Shown here one piece after another: positions 32,885 to 43,395 of a stretch of 64,000 nucleotides of DNA. Below the pieces are notes generated by a model. The model was not told the origin of the DNA. It ran no database searches and saw only the letters and a list, made by a program, of their open reading frames with translations. The position numbers and the translations under genes were made by a program. The stretch's first letter is position 1. Every line of letters starts with the position of its first letter. Source of the stretch: Arthrobacter sp. UNC362MFTsu5.1 (lineage in GTDB: Bacteria; Actinomycetota; Actinomycetes; Actinomycetales; Micrococcaceae). The stretch covers positions 124,001 through 188,000 of the forward strand of contig NZ_JMLE01000001.1 in the NCBI RefSeq assembly GCF_000685965.1, in the 5' to 3' direction.

Positions 32885-33211
32885 ATGGGCTTGTTCAGCG
32901 AGGGTGTCGACGTCGTCTGCACGCCCGCCGGCCAGCCTTCGGCGCTCACCTGGGCCGGCCGTCATTACACTGTCTGCGCAGAGCCCGTGCGCTGGTTTGA
33001 ACGCAGGCGGTGGTGGGCCGAAGAAACCCGCGCACCGCTGGGTACCGGACCGGGACTTGTGGATCACGAGATCTGGCGCGTCCAGGTCCGGCCTTCTGCT
33101 GCGAACGCGGAGCCGGAAGAAGCCCTCACCCTCGACCTGACCAGGGACATCGGCAGCGGCCGGTGGCGGTTGCTGAAAATCCACGATGCCCTGAGGCCTC
33201 GATCAGCATGA
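32885..33211 (+). CDS. DUF6504 family protein
   Basis: Encodes 108 aa from ATG 32885, with GGGAGG six bases upstream. Contains VDVVCTPAGQPSALTWAGRH, YTVCAEPVRWFERRRWWAEE, HEIWRVQVRP, and a final LDLTRDIGSGRWRLLKIHD. DUF6504 genes in actinobacteria sit between a Y-family polymerase gene and dnaE2; its role in the mutasome is not established. Overlaps the dnaE2 start by four bases (ATGA). Here the promoter lies directly before it and no polymerase gene intervenes. Confidence 0.85.
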   Translation: MGLFSEGVDVVCTPAGQPSALTWAGRHYTVCAEPVRWFERRRWWAEETRAPLGTGPGLVDHEIWRVQVRPSAANAEPEEALTLDLTRDIGSGRWRLLKIHDALRPRSA

Positions 33212-36200
33212 GCTTCACCCATCTTCATGTTTCCACCGCCTTCAGCGCACATTACGGGGTCTCCTGGCCGGATGAGCTTGCCCAGGCTGCCGCCGCCGAC
33301 GGCGCCACCGCGCTTGCCTGCACCGACAGGAACGGCCTGTACGGCACCGTCAAACACCTCAAGGCCTGCATGGCGGCGGGACTGGATCCCGTCGTCGGGG
33401 TTGACCTTGCGGTCTATGACGACGACGGCGACCTCCGGACCCAGCTCGCGGGCCGCGTCGTCGTGCTTGCCCACGGACACAACAAGGGTGCCGGCTACCG
33501 GGCCCTCTGCCGCCTGATTTCAGACGCCCATGCCCGTACCTCCGGCAAAGCCGGGGGAGTGGTGCCCGTCGCGGTCACCCGCGCCGAAATCGCTTCCAGG
33601 GCTCTGCATCCGGAAACGCTGGAACCGGTGCTGACTGTGCTGGTGGGCCCGGACTCGGACGTTGGCAGGGCGATGAGCGGCCGCCGGTACCTTCGGCCCC
33701 GCACGTTGTTCAAGCAGTGGCTGGAGAGCATGCCCAAGGGAACCGTGGCAGCCGAAGTCGTGTCCCACCTCAGCGCTCCCGGGGAGCCCCTGAGCACCGC
33801 CCACGCCGTGCGCATGCTCAAACTCGCTGCCGAGCACGGAATTCCTGCCGTCCTGACCAACGCCGTGCGGTACTGCGCGGAGGACGGGGCCGCCACAGCG
33901 GATGTGCTGGACTCTGCCCGAACCCTGAAATCCCTGACCGAACTGACCGAGGAGCCGTTGCTTCAGCCCAACGGCCGCGGGTGGCTGAAGACATCAGCCC
34001 AAATGCTCGAGCTCGGCAAGGAAATCATCCATGCCGCCGGCTACGGCGCCACCGACCTCACCAGGCTGCTCGGCCAAACCGAGGCGCTCGCGGACCGCTG
34101 CCGGATGGACCCGGTCACGGACATGGGATGGAAACAGCCGGTGGTTCCCGAAGCTTCGGTCATCGGCATTGCCGGCGATCCGCTGGCCGAACTGACCCTG
34201 CGCTGCGAGGCCGGCATCAGCCGTCGGTTCCCGGGGATCTCAGGGCGGCCCGAGGCGGAAATGCGGGCGAGGCTGGAGCATGAACTGAGGATCATCGCCA
34301 ACCTTGGCTTCGCCTCCTACTTCCTCACGGTGGCCGAGGTTTCCCGAATGATCCTGGACATGGGAGTCAGGGCGGCCGCCCGGGGTTCCGGCGCCTCCAG
34401 CCTGGTGAACTACCTGATCGACGTCAGCCAGGTGAACCCCCTGCAGCACGACCTCATTTTCGAACGGTTCCTCTCCAATGACCGGGCAACTCTTCCGGAC
34501 ATCGACATTGATGTGGAAAGCGCCGAGCGGCACAACGTCTACCGAAGGATCTTCGACCGCTTCGGGGCCGAGCGTGTCACCCTCATGAGCATGCAGAACG
34601 GCTACCGCGCTCGCGGTGCAGTCCGGGACGCCGGCCACGCACTGGGCATGGACGACGGCGACATCGGCGAGATCGCCAAGCAGCTGTGGCGGTTCTCGGC
34701 AAGGAACTTCCGTGAAGCCCTGGTGGAAAAACCCGAACTGAAGGAATTCGCAGGAAGGGTGGAGCAGCGCGAGTTCGCGGAAAACCAGCAACTGGACCTG
34801 CTCGTAGACCTGACCGAGAGGCTGGACCGCCTGCCACGGCACATTTCCATGCATCCCTGCGGCGTAATCCTTGGCGACGCCATGCTGCTGGACCGGACCC
34901 CCGTTCAGCCCAGCGGTCTCGGCCTGCCCATGAGCCAGTTCGATAAACACGACATGGATCCGATGGGGATGCTCAAGCTGGATGTCCTCGGCGTCCGAAT
35001 GCAGAGCGCCATGGCTTTTGCCGTCCGTGAGGTGGTCCGGCTGCACCCTTCGAAGGCTGAGGTGGTGGCTGCAGGTGCCCATCCTCCCGGAGCGGACGGC
35101 ACGGGACCGGACTTCATCTCAGCCGACGGGCACATTGACCTCAATGCCGTACCGCTCGATGACGAACCAACCTACGAGCTGATCCGAAGTACGCATACCC
35201 TGGGCTGTTTCCAGATCGAATCTCCCGGTCAGCGGGAACTGATCGGCAAAATGGCGCCGCGTGAATTCAACGACCTCATCATCGACATATCGCTGTTCCG
35301 CCCCGGGCCCATGAAATCGGACATGGTCCGTCCCTTCCTTGAACACCGCCACGGATTCGCGCCGGAGGTCTATCCGCACCCGGACCTCAAACCGGTGCTC
35401 CAGGAAACCCACGGCGTGACGGTCTTCCATGAGCAGATCCTGAAGACATTCGACGTCATGACCAAATGCGGGCTTGCCCGGGCTGATGAATTCCGCCGGG
35501 CCCTGGGGAACGAACTCCTGGAACCCAAAGTCGAGGAATTCTTCCGCAGGGAAGCCCGGGCGCGGGGTTACACCCCCGAGGTCGTGGACAAAGTCTGGGG
35601 AACCCTCAAGGCCTTTGGCAGCTTTGGCTTCTGCAAGGCACACGGGGCAGCCTTCGCCGTGCCCACCTATCAGTCGGCCTGGCTGAAGGCCCACCACCCC
35701 GAAGCTTTCCTCGCCGGGCTGTGGGAACACGATCCCGGCATGTATCCCAAGCGGCTCCTGGTGGCTGAAGCCCGGCGGCTGGGGATCCCCATCCTGCCCC
35801 TGGACATCAACAGGAGCCAGGCCGAGTACCGGGTGGAGCGGGTCGGATCCGGGCCTGACGGCGGGAGGCTTGGCATCCGGCTCAGCCTGAACGGCATCTA
35901 CGGGCTCTCCGGGGCTGAACTGAAAAGGATCGTTGCCGGCCAGCCCTACGACTCGCTGGCAGACCTGAGGGCTCGCTCCAGGCTGAGCAAGCCCAGCATC
36001 AAGCGGCTTGCCCAGCTGGGAGCTTTCGATGCGCTGCACCGGGAATCCGGCGGAGCCGCCAACCGGGCAGACCTCGTCCAGCACCTCCAGACCCTCCAGA
36101 ACCGCCCGGGCAAGAAGGGCATTGAGGTCATCGAGGGCCAGCTGTCCCTGCCTCTTGGCGACGTTGAACTCAAGAACCTGAAGGCCGAACTTCCTGCTCC

Positions 36201-36708
36201 AAGCATGATCGAAAACGTGCGGGCCGAACTTGACCTGATGGCGGTGGATGTCAGCGAACACCTGATGGCCAGCCACCGGCCCCTGCTCGACCGGCTGGGC
36301 GTGACCACCGCGGATAAGCTCCTGGGACTCCGGAACGGCACCGAAGTGTTGGTGGCCGGGGTCCGGATTGCCACACAGACACCGCCGATGCGCGGCGGGC
36401 GCCGGGTGGTGTTCATCAGCATCGACGACGGAACAGGCTGCGTGGACTCCGTGTTCTTCCATGAGGCCCAGGAACTGGCAGGACCGTTGCTGTTCGGCAC
36501 CCGCCTGCTCCTGATCCGTGGAAACACCCGCAGGACCGGGCCCCGCGGGATCAGCATCAGCGCCACCATGGCCTGGGACCTCAGCCGCACCGAGACCCTC
36601 CCGTACCGGGAGCAGCAATCCACCGGCACCTGGGAACCTGCCCTCCAAGTACGGGGGCCGCTGGACGGAATCAGCCGCAACCTGGCCATCACGGGGCTTG
36701 GCAGCTGA
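33208..36708 (+). CDS. dnaE2: Error-prone DNA polymerase III alpha subunit DnaE2
   Basis: Start ATG 33208 overlaps the DUF6504 stop (ATGA); the 1166-aa product matches DnaE2 length. N-terminal PHP domain begins FTHLHVSTAFSAHYG. The polymerase core has RGSGASSLVNYLI, the catalytic LPDIDIDVESAER, FRPGPMKSDMVRPFLEHRHG and KAHGAAFAVPTYQSAWLKAH. A C-terminal OB fold (about 1030-1115) includes VLVAGVRIATQTPPM. No beta-clamp motif stands out. Translesion synthesis in SOS or damage mutagenesis, normally with ImuA'/ImuB; neither is encoded here. Confidence 0.96.
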   Translation: MSFTHLHVSTAFSAHYGVSWPDELAQAAAADGATALACTDRNGLYGTVKHLKACMAAGLDPVVGVDLAVYDDDGDLRTQLAGRVVVLAHGHNKGAGYRALCRLISDAHARTSGKAGGVVPVAVTRAEIASRALHPETLEPVLTVLVGPDSDVGRAMSGRRYLRPRTLFKQWLESMPKGTVAAEVVSHLSAPGEPLSTAHAVRMLKLAAEHGIPAVLTNAVRYCAEDGAATADVLDSARTLKSLTELTEEPLLQPNGRGWLKTSAQMLELGKEIIHAAGYGATDLTRLLGQTEALADRCRMDPVTDMGWKQPVVPEASVIGIAGDPLAELTLRCEAGISRRFPGISGRPEAEMRARLEHELRIIANLGFASYFLTVAEVSRMILDMGVRAAARGSGASSLVNYLIDVSQVNPLQHDLIFERFLSNDRATLPDIDIDVESAERHNVYRRIFDRFGAERVTLMSMQNGYRARGAVRDAGHALGMDDGDIGEIAKQLWRFSARNFREALVEKPELKEFAGRVEQREFAENQQLDLLVDLTERLDRLPRHISMHPCGVILGDAMLLDRTPVQPSGLGLPMSQFDKHDMDPMGMLKLDVLGVRMQSAMAFAVREVVRLHPSKAEVVAAGAHPPGADGTGPDFISADGHIDLNAVPLDDEPTYELIRSTHTLGCFQIESPGQRELIGKMAPREFNDLIIDISLFRPGPMKSDMVRPFLEHRHGFAPEVYPHPDLKPVLQETHGVTVFHEQILKTFDVMTKCGLARADEFRRALGNELLEPKVEEFFRREARARGYTPEVVDKVWGTLKAFGSFGFCKAHGAAFAVPTYQSAWLKAHHPEAFLAGLWEHDPGMYPKRLLVAEARRLGIPILPLDINRSQAEYRVERVGSGPDGGRLGIRLSLNGIYGLSGAELKRIVAGQPYDSLADLRARSRLSKPSIKRLAQLGAFDALHRESGGAANRADLVQHLQTLQNRPGKKGIEVIEGQLSLPLGDVELKNLKAELPAPSMIENVRAELDLMAVDVSEHLMASHRPLLDRLGVTTADKLLGLRNGTEVLVAGVRIATQTPPMRGGRRVVFISIDDGTGCVDSVFFHEAQELAGPLLFGTRLLLIRGNTRRTGPRGISISATMAWDLSRTETLPYREQQSTGTWEPALQVRGPLDGISRNLAITGLGS

Positions 36709-36850
36709 ACCCCAACTCCGGAAGGGCGGGGACGCGCGGCCCGGCCGCCGCTTTGGTCGGCCTCTCTCCCAACCGATAGCATGGACGAGGCTGGCTGTGG
36801 TCCCCGTACGCCACAAGCTACGAAGCCTTAACTTTGAATAGGAGACACCC

Positions 36851-38860
36851 GTGTCAGATGCCCAGCAGATCACCCTCATCGTCGACGGCGAAGAGACCAA
36901 GGTGACTACCGGGACCACCGGCGCGGAACTCTTTTTTGAGCGCCGCGACGTCGTTGTCGCCCGAGTAAACGGCGAACTGAAAGACCTCGACCAGCCGCTC
37001 CCCGAGGGCGCGGACATCGAAGGGGTCACCATCGATTCCCCGGACGGCCTCAACGTCCTCCGGCACTCGACCGCCCACGTCATGGCCCAGGCCGTGCAGC
37101 AGCTGCGTCCCGACGCCAAGCTCGGCATCGGTCCCTACATCACCGACGGCTTCTACTTCGACTTCGACGTCGCCGAGCCGTTCACCCCGGAAGACCTGAA
37201 GACCCTGGAAAAGATGATGCTCAAAATCATCAACCAGAACCAGAAGTTCGTCCGCCGCGTGGTGTCCGAGGACGAAGCCCGCGAAGCCATGAAGGACGAG
37301 CCCTACAAGCTGGAACTGCTGGGCAAGAAGAACGACGCCGCAGACGCCGGCGAAGGCGTCAACGTCGAGGTGGGCGCCGGCGACATCACCATCTACGACA
37401 ACGTGGACCGCAAGAGCGGGGACAGCGTCTGGTGCGACCTGTGCCGCGGCCCCCACCTGCCCAACACCAAGCTCATCTCCAACGCCTTCGCCCTGACCCG
37501 GTCCTCCGCCGCCTACTGGCTGGGCAACCAGAACAACCAGCAGCTGCAGCGCATCTACGGCACCGCCTGGCCCACCAAGGACGCACTCAAGGCCTACCAG
37601 GAGCGCATCGCCGAGGCCGAGCGCCGCGACCACCGCAAGCTCGGTGCCGAGCTGGACCTCTTCTCCTTCCCGGACGAGCTGGGATCCGGCCTGCCGGTGT
37701 TCCACCCCAAGGGCGGCATCATCCGCAAGGCCATGGAGGATTACTCCCGCCAGCGGCACGTCGATGCAGGGTACGAGTTCGTCTACACCCCGCACATCAC
37801 CAAGGGGCACCTGTACGAGGTCTCGGGCCACCTGGACTGGTACAAGGAGGGCATGTTCCCGGCGATGCACATCGACGCGGAACTCAATGAGGACGGCACC
37901 GTGCGCAAGCCCGGCCAGGACTACTACCTGAAGCCGATGAACTGCCCCATGCACAACCTGATCTTCCGTTCCCGCGGACGCTCCTACCGCGAACTGCCCC
38001 TGCGGCTGTTCGAATTCGGTTCGGTATACCGCTACGAAAAGTCGGGCGTGGTGCACGGCCTGACCCGAGTGCGCGGCATGACACAGGACGACGCCCACAT
38101 CTACTGCACCCGCGAGCAGATGAAGGATGAGCTCACCACCACGCTGAACTTCGTCCTGGGCCTGCTCAAGGACTACGGCCTGGACGACTTCTACCTGGAG
38201 CTTTCCACCAAGAACGAAGACAAGTTCGTGGGCGACGACGCCACCTGGGAGGAAGCAACCCGCACCCTCGCCGAAGTGGCCGAAGCCTCGGGCCTGGAGC
38301 TCGTCCCGGACCCGGGCGGAGCCGCGTTCTACGGCCCGAAGATCTCCGTCCAGGCGAAGGACGCCCTCGGCCGCACCTGGCAGATGTCCACCATCCAGCT
38401 GGACTTCAACCTGCCTGAGCGCTTCGAACTCGAGTTCCAGGCCGCCGACGGCACCCGCCAGCGCCCGGTGATGATCCACCGCGCCCTGTTCGGTTCCGTG
38501 GAACGGTTCATGGGTGTACTGACTGAGCACTATGCCGGCGCTTTCCCGGCATGGCTCGCACCGGTGCAGGTGGTGGGCGTCCCCGTGGCGGAGGCCTTCA
38601 ACGACTACATGTTCGACGTCGTGGGCCAGCTTAAGGCCGCCGGTATCCGTGCGGAGGTGGACATCTCCTCCGACCGGTTCCCGAAGAAGATCCGCACCGC
38701 CAGCAAGGACAAGATTCCGTTCGTCCTCATTGCCGGTGGCGAGGACGCCGAGGCCGGAGCAGTCTCGTTCCGGTTCCGCGACGGCAGCCAGGACAACGGC
38801 GTGCCGGTGGCCGAAGCTGTCCAGAGGATTGTCGACGCCGTCCGCAACCGGACCAGCTAG
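36851..38860 (+). CDS. thrS: Threonyl-tRNA synthetase
   Basis: Encodes 669 aa from GTG 36851 with AGGAG ten bases upstream. N-terminal TGS-like region ([20 protein letters not shown]), editing domain with [14 protein letters not shown] and a late [14 protein letters not shown], and class II core: motif 2 [31 protein letters not shown], motif 3 [21 protein letters not shown]-terminal anticodon-binding domain from about 560. Charges tRNA-Thr. First gene of the thrS-HIT-pgsA group. Confidence 0.97.
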   Translation: MSDAQQITLIVDGEETKVTTGTTGAELFFERRDVVVARVNGELKDLDQPLPEGADIEGVTIDSPDGLNVLRHSTAHVMAQAVQQLRPDAKLGIGPYITDGFYFDFDVAEPFTPEDLKTLEKMMLKIINQNQKFVRRVVSEDEAREAMKDEPYKLELLGKKNDAADAGEGVNVEVGAGDITIYDNVDRKSGDSVWCDLCRGPHLPNTKLISNAFALTRSSAAYWLGNQNNQQLQRIYGTAWPTKDALKAYQERIAEAERRDHRKLGAELDLFSFPDELGSGLPVFHPKGGIIRKAMEDYSRQRHVDAGYEFVYTPHITKGHLYEVSGHLDWYKEGMFPAMHIDAELNEDGTVRKPGQDYYLKPMNCPMHNLIFRSRGRSYRELPLRLFEFGSVYRYEKSGVVHGLTRVRGMTQDDAHIYCTREQMKDELTTTLNFVLGLLKDYGLDDFYLELSTKNEDKFVGDDATWEEATRTLAEVAEASGLELVPDPGGAAFYGPKISVQAKDALGRTWQMSTIQLDFNLPERFELEFQAADGTRQRPVMIHRALFGSVERFMGVLTEHYAGAFPAWLAPVQVVGVPVAEAFNDYMFDVVGQLKAAGIRAEVDISSDRFPKKIRTASKDKIPFVLIAGGEDAEAGAVSFRFRDGSQDNGVPVAEAVQRIVDAVRNRTS

Positions 38861-38864
38861 CGGA

Positions 38865-39467
38865 ATGGCAGGCGACGTGCAGGAGAACACAGGCGCTGGC
38901 GGAGGATATCCGGGCGACGGCGACGTGACCGATGAATTCGGTCTGGCCGGCGTTCCGGACGCTTTCCAGCGCCTGTGGACCCCGCACCGCATGGCCTACA
39001 TCAAGGGCGGGCAGCACCAGTTCAAGAACAAGGATGACTGCCCGTTCTGTGTGGCCCCTGCCCGCAGTGACGAAGACTCCCTGATTGTCTACCGCGGGCG
39101 CACCGCCTACGTGGTCCTGAACCTTTTCCCGTACAACCCGGGCCACCTGCTGATCTGCCCTTACCGGCACGTTCCGGACTACACGGACCTGACCGTGGAG
39201 GAAACCGCGGAATTCGCGGCGCTGACCCAGGCCTCGATGCGGGTCCTGCGCAAGGTGTCCAACCCCGGAGGGTTCAACCTCGGCATGAACCAGGGCGTGG
39301 TGGGAGGGGCCGGAATCGCCGGCCACCTGCACCAGCACGTCGTTCCGCGCTGGGGCGGGGACGGCAACTTTTTCCCCATCATCGCCCAGACAAAGGCAAT
39401 CACGCAGACGCTCGGCGAGGTCCGCCAGCAGGTCGCCGAGGCCTGGCCGGAGGACGAGCATGCTTAA
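38865..39467 (+). CDS. HIT family protein
   Basis: Encodes 200 aa from ATG 38865, four bases after the thrS stop. Histidine triad GHLHQHVVPRW near residue 154, preceded by GGFNLGMNQG; Cys pair in CPFCVAP may bind zinc. This is the actinobacterial orthologue conserved between thrS and pgsA, related to Ap4A phosphorylases. Substrate likely a nucleotide; not proven. Overlaps pgsA by 8 bp. Confidence 0.93.
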   Translation: MAGDVQENTGAGGGYPGDGDVTDEFGLAGVPDAFQRLWTPHRMAYIKGGQHQFKNKDDCPFCVAPARSDEDSLIVYRGRTAYVVLNLFPYNPGHLLICPYRHVPDYTDLTVEETAEFAALTQASMRVLRKVSNPGGFNLGMNQGVVGGAGIAGHLHQHVVPRWGGDGNFFPIIAQTKAITQTLGEVRQQVAEAWPEDEHA

Positions 39468-40083
39468 CCGGCATGCCCGCGGGTTTTTCACCGCACTGTT
39501 CTCCCCGCTTGCCCGGTGGCTCCTGAAGATCGGTGTTTCGCCCGATGCCATCACCATCGTGGGGACGGCAGGCGTGGTGGTGGGCGCCCTGGTGTTCTAC
39601 CCGCTGGGTCAGCTGTGGTGGGGAACGCTGTTTATTACGGCCTTCATTTTCTCCGACGTCCTTGACGGCATCATGGCCCGGATGCAGGAGCGGGGCGGGC
39701 GCTGGGGCAACTTCCTGGATTCCACCCTGGACCGGGTTGCCGACGGCGCCCTGTTTGCCGGTCTTGGCATCTGGTTCTTCACGGGAGGCGCGGACCACGC
39801 GATCGCCATCGCCGCCGTCGTGTGCCTGGTGCTTGGCATGGTGGTCTCCTATGCGCGGGCCAAGGCCGAGGCTCTCGGCTTCCACGCAAACGTCGGCATT
39901 GCCGAGCGCGCCGAACGGCTGGTGTCTGTTCTGGTGGTCACCGGATTCACCGGGCTCGGGCTCCCCAGCGTGGTCCTGCTGGTGACCCTGACCCTCCTGG
40001 CCGCGGCCAGCCTGGTGACCGTGGTCCAGCGGATCGCCACCGTGCACCGGCAGTCGCTGGAGGAGACGGGACTGCCGGGGTAA
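39460..40083 (+). CDS. pgsA: CDP-alcohol phosphatidyltransferase, probable phosphatidylinositol phosphate synthase
   Basis: Encodes 207 aa with six TM helices. Complete CDP-AP motif D-x2-DG-x2-AR-x8-G-x3-D-x3-D: DVLDGIMAR, GNFLDSTLD, with all acidic residues present. By position after thrS and the HIT gene this is the PIP synthase (pgsA1-type) of actinobacteria, joining CDP-diacylglycerol with inositol phosphate in the membrane. The acyltransferase and mannosyltransferase (pimA) genes that follow it in Mycobacterium are not present here. Confidence 0.92.
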   Translation: MLNRHARGFFTALFSPLARWLLKIGVSPDAITIVGTAGVVVGALVFYPLGQLWWGTLFITAFIFSDVLDGIMARMQERGGRWGNFLDSTLDRVADGALFAGLGIWFFTGGADHAIAIAAVVCLVLGMVVSYARAKAEALGFHANVGIAERAERLVSVLVVTGFTGLGLPSVVLLVTLTLLAAASLVTVVQRIATVHRQSLEETGLPG

Positions 40084-40248
40084 CCCGAATTCAGCAGCGT
40101 CGCAGCGTGGGACTAGTATTAGCAGTACCTGGTCATTGGATCCGGTAATCCGGTGTGCGCGCGGCGTGGCTTTCCCGTCTGTGCTGCCGCCTGCGCCGGG
40201 ACCGAGAGACCGGATCTACGTAACATCTAGCTACCCATAGGGGTTTTT

Positions 40249-41175
40249 GTGTCTACACCTGATGTAAGCAGCGAAGCCGGCTCGTCCGCCAACAGCGTCA
40301 CGGGCAGCAACCGCGTCAAGCGCGGCATGGCCGAGATGCTCAAGGGCGGCGTCATCATGGACGTCGTCAACGTCGAACAGGCCCGCATCGCCGAAGACGC
40401 CGGTGCCGTGGCCGTGATGGCGCTGGAACGCGTTCCGGCCGATATCCGGGCCCAGGGCGGCGTGTCCCGCATGTCCGATCCGGACATGATCGACAAGATC
40501 ATCGAAGCCGTGTCCGTGCCGGTCATGGCCAAGGCCCGGATCGGCCACTTCGTCGAAGCCCAGGTCCTGCAGTCCCTCGGCGTGGACTACATCGACGAGT
40601 CCGAGGTCCTGACCCCGGCCGACTACGTCAACCACATCGACAAGTGGAACTTCAAGGTTCCCTTCGTCTGTGGCGCCACCAACCTCGGTGAGGCCCTGCG
40701 CCGCATCAACGAGGGCGCGGCCATGATCCGCTCCAAGGGCGAGGCCGGCACCGGCGACGTCTCCAACGCCACCGGCCACATGCGCCAGATCCGTTCCGAG
40801 ATCGCCAAGCTCGCCGCCCTTCCCGAGGACGAGCTTTACGTCGCGGCCAAGGAACTGCAGGCCCCGTACGAACTGGTCAAGGAAGTCGCTGCCGCCGGCA
40901 AGCTCCCGGTGGTGCTGTTCACCGCGGGCGGCATCGCCACCCCGGCCGACGCCGCGATGATGATGCAGCTCGGCGCTGACGGCGTGTTCGTCGGCTCCGG
41001 CATTTTCAAGTCCGGCAACCCGGCCCAGCGCGCCGCCGCCGTCGTGAAGGCCACCACCTTCTTCGATGACCCGGACGTCATCGCCAAGGCCTCCCGCGGC
41101 CTGGGCGAAGCCATGGTGGGCATCAACGTGGACGAGATCCCGCAGCCGCACCGCCTCGCCGAGCGCGGCTGGTAA
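40249..41175 (+). CDS. pdxS: Pyridoxal 5'-phosphate synthase lyase subunit PdxS
   Basis: Encodes 308 aa from GTG 40249. Highly conserved: [20 protein letters not shown] (catalytic Asp), [37 protein letters not shown] (catalytic Lys), [20 protein letters not shown] and [14 protein letters not shown]. Makes PLP from ribose 5-phosphate, glyceraldehyde 3-phosphate and ammonia supplied by PdxT. Its partner gene lies 8.8 kb away. A strong terminator follows. Confidence 0.97.
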   Translation: MSTPDVSSEAGSSANSVTGSNRVKRGMAEMLKGGVIMDVVNVEQARIAEDAGAVAVMALERVPADIRAQGGVSRMSDPDMIDKIIEAVSVPVMAKARIGHFVEAQVLQSLGVDYIDESEVLTPADYVNHIDKWNFKVPFVCGATNLGEALRRINEGAAMIRSKGEAGTGDVSNATGHMRQIRSEIAKLAALPEDELYVAAKELQAPYELVKEVAAAGKLPVVLFTAGGIATPADAAMMMQLGADGVFVGSGIFKSGNPAQRAAAVVKATTFFDDPDVIAKASRGLGEAMVGINVDEIPQPHRLAERGW

Positions 41176-41193
41176 CAGCTTCACAAGCAGTAC

Positions 41194-41232
41194 GACGCCG
41201 GGCGGTCACCTTGTTGGTGACCGCCCGGCGTC
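41194..41232 (+). terminator. Strong hairpin after pdxS
   Basis: A perfect 17-bp stem (41194-41210 with 41216-41232) closes a TTGTT loop, followed by GTTGTTTCC. It lies 18 bases after the pdxS stop. Confidence 0.85.
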
Positions 41233-41309
41233 GTTGTTTCCCCGTCGGTTGCTCCCTAACTGCCCTTATCGGCGCCTAAAACGGCGTCCACGGAGCAATC
41301 GATGAAAGG

Positions 41310-43322
41310 TCAGTCCAAACCGCGGCGCTTCAGCAGCGGCTCCAGCCTCGCGTCCCGGCCGCGGAAGGCACGGAACGAGTCCAGCGGTTCGCGGCTGTTG
41401 CCGCGGGAGAGCAGTTCAGCCCGGAAGAAGTCGCCGTTGGCACGGCTGAGTCCGCCGTTTTCCTTGAACCATTCAACGGTGTCCGCATCCAGTACTTCGC
41501 TCCAGATGTAGGAGTAGTACCCTGCGGCGTAACCGTCGCCGGCGAAGATGTGCTGGAAATAGCCGGTCCGGTACCGCGGCGGAATCAGGCTGTGTGCCAC
41601 CCCGGCCGCGGCGAGGGCCTTGGCTTCGAACGCCAGGACGTCCGCCGGGACCCCGGATTCGTCCAGGACATGCCAGGCGAGGTCCAGCAGCGCCGCGCCC
41701 AGGTACTCCGTGGTGCCGAAGCCTTCGCCCCACAGCTGCGATTCGTTGAGCTTGTCCACGATGTCCTGGGCAAGGGGCTCGCCGGTCACATGGTGGCGGG
41801 CATAATTGGCCAGCACCTCAGGCCACATGATCCACATTTCGTTGACCTGGGACGGGTACTCCACAAAATCGCGCGGAACGGCGGTCCCGGAGAACCGGGG
41901 GAAGGTCACGTTGGAAAACAGTCCGTGCAGGGCATGGCCGAATTCGTGGAACGCGGTCCGGAGCTCGTCCAGGGTCAGCAGCGTCGGCTCGCCCGCCGGA
42001 GGCTTGGAAATGTTCAGGTTGTTGATCACCACCGGCTTGGTACCCAGCAGCGCGGACTGATCCACTAGCGAGTTCATCCAGGCGCCGCCGCGTTTGGACT
42101 CGCGGGAATAGTAGTCGCCCAGGAACAGGCCCAGTTCGGAGCCGTCCTCGTTGCGGACCTCCCAGACCCGGACATCGGGGTGGTAGCCCTTGAGGTCGGG
42201 CCGCTCGTGGAAGGTGACACCGTACAGGGAAGTCGCGGCGTAGAAGACACCGTCGCGAAGGACGCGGTCCAGTTCGAAGTAGGGCCGCAGCGCCTGCTCG
42301 TCGACGCTGTACCGCTCCCGCCGCACCTTCGCGGAATAGTACGCCCAGTCCCACGCCTCGAGCGGATGGCCTGCAACCTCTGCAAGGGCGGCCGCCTCGG
42401 CGTCGGCATTCCGGACCGCCGCAGGTGCCAACCGGTTCATCATCGACTGCACGGCCTCAAAATCAGGGGCAGTCTGCCGGTCAACGGTGAGTTCGGCGTA
42501 GTTGGCGAATCCCAGAAGCCGGGCCTTCTCCGCCCGGAGCGCCACCATGGACTTCACCAGGTCCCTCACATCCAGGCTGCCCCCGCTGCTGCCGCGGCTG
42601 ATGGACGCCTCGTAGAGCCGGCGGCGGACCTCGCGGTTTTCCAGGGATGCCATGGCGGGCTGGTTGCTGGGCTGGATCAGGGTGAGCAGGTACTTGCCGT
42701 CGTGTCCGGCTGCCCGGGCGGCTTCGGCGGCGCTGGCAATGTCATCCGCCGGCAGCCCGGACAGCTCAACGGCATCGTCGAGCAGCAGGGCCGAGGTCTT
42801 CATGGCTTCCTTGACGCGCTGCCCGAATTCGGTGCCCAACCGGGACAGCTCTGCGTTCACCGCCCTCAGCCGGTCCTGGCCGGCATCCTCGAGCTGGATC
42901 CCGGACTGGCGGAACTCCTTGAGGTACTCCTCCACGAGCCTGGCTGATTCATCGTCGAGGCCGGTGGTGTCCACGGCGGCGAACCGGTCAAAGAGCCGCC
43001 GGTTCATGTAGACGGCATCCTGGTGGGCGGAAAACTCCGGGGACAGCTCGGTTTCGAGTGCCCGGATGCCGTCCGAGGCGTCCGCCGAGACCAGGGTGAA
43101 AAACGATGCGGCAGCGCGCTGGAGGAGCTGCCCGGAGCGTTCCATTGCCAGGACGGTATTTTCGAAGGCGGCGGGTTCGGTGTTGTCCACAATGGCCTGA
43201 ACTTCGGCGAGGTGTTCCGCCAGGCCGGACCGGACCGCTTCGGAATAGTCGGCCTCGTCGATCTCGGCAAACGGGGGGAGCCCGAACGGCAAAGGACTGG
43301 GAGTAAGGAGGGGGTTGGTCAT
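41310..43322 (-). CDS. M3 family metallopeptidase (oligopeptidase A/Dcp type)
   Basis: Encodes 670 aa. Zinc site HEFGHALHGL (near 460) with the downstream Glu in VNEMWIMWPEVL. Further M3 features: KRGGAWMNSLVDQS, ELRTAFHEFGH and SYIWSEVLDADTVEWFKENG. No signal peptide, so cytoplasmic; degrades peptides and signal peptide remnants. It is the first gene of the block that interrupts the pdxS-pdxT pair. Convergent with pdxS. Confidence 0.95.
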   Translation of the reverse strand: MTNPLLTPSPLPFGLPPFAEIDEADYSEAVRSGLAEHLAEVQAIVDNTEPAAFENTVLAMERSGQLLQRAAASFFTLVSADASDGIRALETELSPEFSAHQDAVYMNRRLFDRFAAVDTTGLDDESARLVEEYLKEFRQSGIQLEDAGQDRLRAVNAELSRLGTEFGQRVKEAMKTSALLLDDAVELSGLPADDIASAAEAARAAGHDGKYLLTLIQPSNQPAMASLENREVRRRLYEASISRGSSGGSLDVRDLVKSMVALRAEKARLLGFANYAELTVDRQTAPDFEAVQSMMNRLAPAAVRNADAEAAALAEVAGHPLEAWDWAYYSAKVRRERYSVDEQALRPYFELDRVLRDGVFYAATSLYGVTFHERPDLKGYHPDVRVWEVRNEDGSELGLFLGDYYSRESKRGGAWMNSLVDQSALLGTKPVVINNLNISKPPAGEPTLLTLDELRTAFHEFGHALHGLFSNVTFPRFSGTAVPRDFVEYPSQVNEMWIMWPEVLANYARHHVTGEPLAQDIVDKLNESQLWGEGFGTTEYLGAALLDLAWHVLDESGVPADVLAFEAKALAAAGVAHSLIPPRYRTGYFQHIFAGDGYAAGYYSYIWSEVLDADTVEWFKENGGLSRANGDFFRAELLSRGNSREPLDSFRAFRGRDARLEPLLKRRGLD

Positions 43323-43395
43323 GAAGCAACACTTTCATGTAACCGGACGGTTCTCAATGGTGATTTGACGGGCTGCCGGGATTGGCCGCCGTAGG

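Noticed and set aside
36709..36850. T-box leader before thrS
   Set aside because: No T-box 14-mer (AGGGUGGnACCGCG-like) or specifier stem is visible in the 142-bp gap.
35119..37128. 669-codon minus-strand frame opposite dnaE2
   Set aside because: Overlaps the catalytic core of dnaE2 and has no recognisable domain.
36854..38992. Long open frame antisense to thrS
   Set aside because: It is a shadow of high third-position GC in thrS; composition is His/Val/Gly-rich with no homology, and thrS is certain.
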